64,000 bases of DNA. It comes from CAYRJD01 sp965212125 (lineage in GTDB: Bacteria; Actinomycetota; Acidimicrobiia; Acidimicrobiales; Poriferisodalaceae). A program made the translations under genes and the position numbers. This document shows, one piece after another, positions 59,531-64,000 of the stretch (its first letter is position 1; every line of letters starts with the position of its first letter). The stretch covers positions 62,001-126,000 of the forward strand of contig OZ243045.1 in assembly GCA_965212125.1 (NCBI GenBank). The letters are read 5' to 3'. Under the pieces are notes generated by a model. That model saw only the letters and a program-made list of their open reading frames with translations. It had not been told where the DNA came from and did not search any database.

Positions 59531-60352
59531 GTGTCTGAATCACTAGCGCAGCTGCGCGAGCTTCTGACTGACCTCGAACGGGTGGTCGTCGCGTTTAGCG
59601 GGGGAGCGGATTCGGCGTTTCTGGCGCACACGGCAACTGAGGTGCTAGGTGCTGAGCGAGCGCAATGCGTTACCGCGGCATCGCCCAGCTTGCCCGAGTA
59701 TGAACTAGCCGACTGCGAGGCCTTGGCGCGTGAATGGGATCTCAACTGGAGCAAGGTAAGCACCGCTGAGCTAACAAACCCGCTGTATCAACAAAACGAA
59801 GCCGACCGCTGCGCCCACTGCAAGACCGCCTTGATGGATGCGCTGGACCCAATCGCCGCGGCGGCGGTTAATGCGTCCGCAGTCGTCGTGTTGGGTGTGA
59901 ATCTTGACGACCTTGGCGATCACCGACCCGGCCAGCAAGCAGCCAGCAGTCGCGGCGCCAGGTTCCCGCTAGTTGAGGCGGGATTTACCAAAGCCGCCAT
60001 CAGAGAGCACAGCCGCCAGCTAGGCCTGCGAACCTGGGACAAGCCAGCCGCCGCGTGCCTGGCGTCACGAGTGCCGTACGGAACCGAAGTAACTGTCGCA
60101 TTGCTGGGCAAGATCGAGCGAGCCGAAACCGCCTTGCGGCAACTGGGGTTAGCGCAACTGCGGGTGCGTGATTATGACCACACCGCCCGCCTGGAAGTTC
60201 CTGTTGAAGACTTTGAGAAGGTTCTGGCTATGTCGCCTCAGGTGGTAGAGGCCGTCAAGGCGGTCGGCTACCAGTACGTGACGCTGGACTTGGAAGGTTT
60301 TAGATCTGGCAATCTGAACCTGGCCCTGGCTGACCCGCAGGTCACCGACTAG
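59531..60352 (+). CDS. larE: ATP-dependent sacrificial sulfur transferase LarE-like
   Basis: LarE adenylates pyridinium-3,5-bismononucleotide and donates its own cysteine sulfur to make the nickel-pincer cofactor of lactate racemase. The PP-loop SGGADS sits at residues 24-29, and Cys176 in AAACLASRVPYG falls exactly at the position of the sacrificial Cys of Lactobacillus LarE. RCAHCKTALMDAL is another family block. Start GTG. No larA, larB or larC is in the window, so the role here may be elsewhere in sulfur transfer. Confidence 0.85.
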   Translation: MSESLAQLRELLTDLERVVVAFSGGADSAFLAHTATEVLGAERAQCVTAASPSLPEYELADCEALAREWDLNWSKVSTAELTNPLYQQNEADRCAHCKTALMDALDPIAAAAVNASAVVVLGVNLDDLGDHRPGQQAASSRGARFPLVEAGFTKAAIREHSRQLGLRTWDKPAAACLASRVPYGTEVTVALLGKIERAETALRQLGLAQLRVRDYDHTARLEVPVEDFEKVLAMSPQVVEAVKAVGYQYVTLDLEGFRSGNLNLALADPQVTD

Positions 60353-60360
60353 GTAATCAA

Positions 60361-62817
60361 GTGTCTGAACAATCATCTGACGCACCCAGCGGCGGCAACG
60401 TACCGCCGCACGTTCACAGCAACTTCGCTGCCGCCCGTGCCGAGTTGCTTGATGGGGTCGCCGGCGCTGCTGCTGGCACCGCAACTAGCACCGCGGAGAT
60501 TCCAGCCGCGCTGACCGCGCTCACCGACGCCTGGTTGCGGGAGGTGTTCAGCTACGAAACACCCCCCAACATCAGCGGCGCCGCCCTGGTAGCCGTCGGC
60601 GGCTACGGGCGCTCCGAACTGTGCCCCCGCAGCGACATCGATTTGCTATTGCTACACAGCCCGGACACAAACACCGGCGACCTAGCTGACCGCATCTGGT
60701 ATCCGGTTTGGGATCAGCGCCTAAAGCTGGGTCACGCAGTTCGCACGGTTGATGACAGCATTCAGCTCGGCACCGAAGACATAGACACAGCTACCGCACT
60801 GCTTGACGCCCGCCACATTGCTGGCGACGCCGAGCTAACCGCCGAACTAGCTCAACGCATCAATCAGCACTGGCAAGACAACTCAGCGCAATGCCTAAGA
60901 GAGCTAGCGCAGTACGCAAAGCGGCGGCAGCGCCTAAACGGTGAGGTTGCGTTTTTGTTAGAGCCCAATCTGAAGCTGGGTCGTGGCGGATTGCGAGACG
61001 TGCAGACGGTTCACTGGGCGCAGCGGGCGGGCGTGGCACCCGCCGCCGACGATCTTGACCGCTTGGAGCAGGCCTATCGCACGTTGCTAAGAGCGCGGGT
61101 GGCGCTGCACATTTTGACCGGCCGCTCTTCTGATGTGCTGTTGGCTGACGAGCAGCCGCCAGTTGCCGAAATGCTGGAGCTGGCTAGTTCGGACGCGCTG
61201 ATGTATGACATTGCGGTGGCTGCGCGCGACGTGGCCTTCATTAGCGATCACGCCTGGCGCACCGTGCCGAATGGCGGCGTGCCGCCCGCAGACCTAGACC
61301 GCCCAGACGCAGCCAGCAACACCGCTGCCGCCGAACAGCAACTAGCCAGCGCCGAACAGTTAGCGGCTGCTGGACTTGAGCTAGTCAATAACGAGCTTGT
61401 AATACGAGCCGATCCGGCCGACGATGAGCTGCTGGTGCTGAGAGCGGCAGAGCAAGCCGCCCGGCGGCAGGTAAGAATCAGTCGGGAAAGCCTTGATCTA
61501 CTAGGCGACCGGCAGCAAACCCTGAGCGACCCTTGGCCAAGCGGCGCGCGTGAGCTGTTTGTGGGGCTCTTGCAATCCGGTGAAGCTGCGATTGATGTGA
61601 TCGAGTCGCTTGACTTTGTAGGCGTCTGGACGCGCGTGCTGCCCGAATGGGCGCCCAACCGCAGCCGCCCGCAACGCTCCCGCTACCACCGTTTCACCGT
61701 TGATCGCCACCTGCTAGAGGCCGTGTCGCTAGCGGCGGAGCTCACCGACAAAGTTGAGCGCTCCGATCTGTTGCTGGTCGGCGCTTTGCTGCATGATCTG
61801 GGCAAGGGCTACCCAGGCGATCACACGCAGGTGGGCATGGGGCTAGCCGCCACCATCGGTAAGCGCTGCGGCTGGAACGAGGCCGACACCAAAACGTTGG
61901 TGCGATTGGTGCAGCATCACTTGCTGCTGACGGACACCGCCACGCGGCGCGACCTGGACGATCCGCGCACGATTGAACACGTGGCGCAAGCCACTGAGAC
62001 CGCTGAGTTTCTGAAGCTGCTTGCCACCCTCACCGAGGCCGATTGTCGTGCTACCGGTCCAACTGCGTGGACCGAATGGATTGCGGATCTGACAGGCACG
62101 CTTGTCGACCTAGTGGGTGAGTTTTTTGCCGGCTCCGGCGATCTGCTTTCGCAAAGACGAGAGCTGCGAGACGAGGCTCTAAACAAGATGCTGGAGCAGC
62201 GCACCACGCAAGTCGTCGGCTCCGATGACACGGTGACCGTTGTCGCACCCGACCAAAGGGGAACCTTTAGCAAGGTTGCCGGTGCGCTTGCCCTGCGCGG
62301 TTTAGATGTGCTGCAGGCCGAAGCGTTTTCACGCGCAGGCTCGGCTCAATCAGACCCGGCCCAAGCAGATCAGGCGCGCCCGATGGCCGTGTCGGTTTTC
62401 AAGATTGCGCCGCCAGACACGCCGGTTGATTGGGACAGAGTCGCCGCTGACGTAAAACGCGCACTCAACGGAGCCTTGGCTTTAGATGCGCGCATCGCTG
62501 AGCGGGCACGTCTCTACGCCAGACGCACCACACTCGCAGCTTCAACACCCCAAACGGCGGTGACGTTCAACACCGTTGCCGCAACCGACGCAACCATCAT
62601 CCAGGTCCGCACAGAGGATCGCATCGGCGTGCTTTACCGGCTTACTGAAATTCTTTCCAGCATGGGGCTAGACATCGTCTCCGCCAAGATTCAGACAATC
62701 GCCAATGAAGTAGTCGACACGTTTTACGTAACCGGAGCCACCGGCCCGGTGCTTAGCGAGGAGCACCAACGTGAGATTGAGTTAGCGCTGCAGCACGGCC
62801 TGAAGCCAGCCGACTAG
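60361..62817 (+). CDS. glnD: Protein-PII uridylyltransferase/uridylyl-removing enzyme
   Basis: The sensor that (de)modifies PII in response to glutamine. NT domain: VGGYGRSELCPRSDIDLLLLHS near residues 79-100 holds the metal Asp pair. Then KLGRGGLRDVQTVHW, and the HD domain with HDLGKGYPGDHTQVG near 478. Two C-terminal ACT domains follow: VTVVAPDQRGTFSKVAGAL and IQVRTEDRIGVLYRLTEIL. Length 818 is typical of actinobacterial GlnD. A loop near residue 315 is Ala/Glu-rich. GTG start eight bases after larE. Actinobacterial PII is often adenylylated by this family, so the modification here is not certain. Confidence 0.93.
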   Translation: MSEQSSDAPSGGNVPPHVHSNFAAARAELLDGVAGAAAGTATSTAEIPAALTALTDAWLREVFSYETPPNISGAALVAVGGYGRSELCPRSDIDLLLLHSPDTNTGDLADRIWYPVWDQRLKLGHAVRTVDDSIQLGTEDIDTATALLDARHIAGDAELTAELAQRINQHWQDNSAQCLRELAQYAKRRQRLNGEVAFLLEPNLKLGRGGLRDVQTVHWAQRAGVAPAADDLDRLEQAYRTLLRARVALHILTGRSSDVLLADEQPPVAEMLELASSDALMYDIAVAARDVAFISDHAWRTVPNGGVPPADLDRPDAASNTAAAEQQLASAEQLAAAGLELVNNELVIRADPADDELLVLRAAEQAARRQVRISRESLDLLGDRQQTLSDPWPSGARELFVGLLQSGEAAIDVIESLDFVGVWTRVLPEWAPNRSRPQRSRYHRFTVDRHLLEAVSLAAELTDKVERSDLLLVGALLHDLGKGYPGDHTQVGMGLAATIGKRCGWNEADTKTLVRLVQHHLLLTDTATRRDLDDPRTIEHVAQATETAEFLKLLATLTEADCRATGPTAWTEWIADLTGTLVDLVGEFFAGSGDLLSQRRELRDEALNKMLEQRTTQVVGSDDTVTVVAPDQRGTFSKVAGALALRGLDVLQAEAFSRAGSAQSDPAQADQARPMAVSVFKIAPPDTPVDWDRVAADVKRALNGALALDARIAERARLYARRTTLAASTPQTAVTFNTVAATDATIIQVRTEDRIGVLYRLTEILSSMGLDIVSAKIQTIANEVVDTFYVTGATGPVLSEEHQREIELALQHGLKPAD

Positions 62818-62894
62818 CGCAAGCCACCGCTGGTCAGTCACCGCTGGTCAGTTACCGCCGGCCAGCCAGCACAAAAATATGCGCTAGGTATGCG

Positions 62895-63998
62895 CTAAAT
62901 ATGCGAGATGGCGTCCAGCACGTTTAGGCGTGCCGCCCGGCGGGCTGGCAAGATCGCGGCTAGCAGCCCGAGCACAATGCTCAGGATCACTATTGCTATG
63001 AGGTTGCCAACCGGTATTGCCGTCTCAGAAACAAACGATTCCGGCAGCGCCGCAATCGCAATGAAGCTAAACACCAGCCCCAGCAACACGCCAAGAATCC
63101 CGCCGAACACGGTCACGACCACGGCTTCCCAACGAATCATGCGGCGGGTTTGACGCCTGGTCATTCCGACCGCGCGCAGCAGGCCTATCTCACGAATCCG
63201 CTCAAACACAGACAGCATCAAAGTGTTCAAGACCCCCAGAGACGCAATCACGATGGCAAAAACCAGCAAAGCGTTCACAGAAATCAGCAACTGATCGATC
63301 TGACCTTCAAGCGTGGCTTGGAATTCATCCTGGTTTTCAAGTCTGGTTTCGGGATAGTTCGCCGCAACTGCGTCAACGGCTGGTCGCACCTGCGTGCGTT
63401 CAAAGCCCGCAGCCACAGTGGCAGCCGCAAATGCGTCGTATTGCTGGGCAGATGAATACACCTGCTCGTAGGTGGCTATATCAATAACCCAGTTGCCGAG
63501 GATCGCGGCGTCGTCATATATTCCAGCAACGGTCAGGTTGCGTGTTCCAGTGGGGAACTCAACGCTAAGCGTGTCGCCAACGCTTAGGTTCAGATCTTCA
63601 GCCGGATCGCTAAAAACCAAAACCCCATTGTTTCTGAGGTCGCTGTATGAGCCTTCCAGCAAGTCCGCATCAACCAAGGTGCCTAGGCCTTCTACGGGTG
63701 TGCCAATCACGTCATAACTGATGTCATCAATGCGCATCGTGGCTACGCCAGGTCCACCGCGAAACCCCACCGCCAGGTCGACGCCCTCCACCTCGTTTAG
63801 GTCTTCAACCAACTGTGGGCTAAAACCAACCTGATCGGGGGTATCGAGTTGGACGAAGTAATCGGCTCTCAGCGAAGTATCCAAAGCGGAAGTAAACGAC
63901 GACTTGAAGCTCTGTCCCACAATGAGCACCATCGCAACTAGCGCTAACCCCACCATTAGTGCCGAAGCCGTGGAAGAGGTGCGTCGCGGGTTACGTGC
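62895..63998 (-). CDS. FtsX-type ABC transporter permease, C-terminal part (5' end outside window)
   Basis: The frame is open to the edge at 63998 and reads ARNPRRTSSTASALMVGLAL before the first internal ATG, the usual cytosolic RNPRRT motif and TM start; the gene therefore continues beyond the window. The 353-residue part has one TM, a long extracytoplasmic domain (ADYFVQLDTPDQVGFSPQ... to NLTVAGIYDD), and three C-terminal TM helices with RIREIGLLRAVGMTRRQTRRMI, the FtsX/MacB signature. Probably half of a lipoprotein- or lipid-handling exporter; the ATPase is outside. The end is convergent with glnD; the 77-base gap carries CACCGCTGGTCAGT repeats. Confidence 0.9.
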   Translation of the reverse strand, partial: ARNPRRTSSTASALMVGLALVAMVLIVGQSFKSSFTSALDTSLRADYFVQLDTPDQVGFSPQLVEDLNEVEGVDLAVGFRGGPGVATMRIDDISYDVIGTPVEGLGTLVDADLLEGSYSDLRNNGVLVFSDPAEDLNLSVGDTLSVEFPTGTRNLTVAGIYDDAAILGNWVIDIATYEQVYSSAQQYDAFAAATVAAGFERTQVRPAVDAVAANYPETRLENQDEFQATLEGQIDQLLISVNALLVFAIVIASLGVLNTLMLSVFERIREIGLLRAVGMTRRQTRRMIRWEAVVVTVFGGILGVLLGLVFSFIAIAALPESFVSETAIPVGNLIAIVILSIVLGLLAAILPARRAARLNVLDAISHI

Positions 63999-64000
63999 AG

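Overview
The window looks like chromosomal DNA of a high-GC actinomycete. The best match is Acidimicrobiia, but that is an inference from gene content; no 16S gene is present. Indicators are: MurA with Asp in place of the catalytic Cys; a stand-alone groEL under a CIRCE operator with no groES beside it; an F420-associated zincin metalloprotease (DUF2342/zincin_2 type); an LppM-like lipoprotein; HemQ-type coproheme decarboxylase; the MEP isoprenoid genes ispD-ispF; many GTG and TTG starts; and very frequent GTGA, ATGA and TGATG stop/start overlaps. Two tRNA-Thr genes (CGU and UGU anticodons) are present and there is no rRNA.

Layout. 1-8237: end of a methyltransferase gene, an SRPBCC-kinase fusion, meaB, murA, a hydrolase, lhgO coupled to a J-domain protein, glpX. 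8238-15209: an AT-richer accessory island, all on the minus strand, made of a large type ISP restriction-modification enzyme with an 11-base poly-C tract in its coding strand, its C-terminal region as a separate overlapping cistron, two small membrane proteins and a proline-rich micro-ORF. 15210-28778: a small protein built from a 52-residue tandem duplication, ligA, two envelope proteins, gatCAB, hppA, amt, a DUF368 transporter, and a stand-alone copy of topoisomerase C-terminal repeats. 28987-35850: topA, an MFS exporter, tmk, holB. 35902-42046: tRNA-Thr, a metalloprotease, tilS, hpt, a degenerate phosphatase-like protein, folB-folK-lysS. 42043-48706: a hot-dog thioesterase, a CinA-like protein, a thiolase/DUF35 pair, a polyprenyl diphosphate synthase, clpC. 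48728-55008: lipoprotein, ispD-ispF, an rlmB with very large repetitive tails, tRNA-Thr, a LytR_C protein, glycerate kinase. 55072-63998: CIRCE-groEL, hemQ, an acyl-CoA dehydrogenase, larE, glnD and the end of an FtsX-type permease.

Working together: gatCAB, lysS, tilS and the tRNAs serve translation; topA, ligA, tmk and holB serve DNA metabolism; murA, the DUF368 carrier, ispD/ispF and the polyprenyl synthase feed cell-wall lipid-carrier biology; amt and glnD belong to nitrogen control; clpC and groEL to proteostasis.

The most interesting signals are the split and probably phase-variable type ISP system with its membrane-protein neighbours, the topA repeat paralogue beside topA, the giant RG/RD-rich region on RlmB, and a window-wide habit of short in-frame tandem duplications. 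These sit in non-conserved loops of housekeeping enzymes and at gene junctions.
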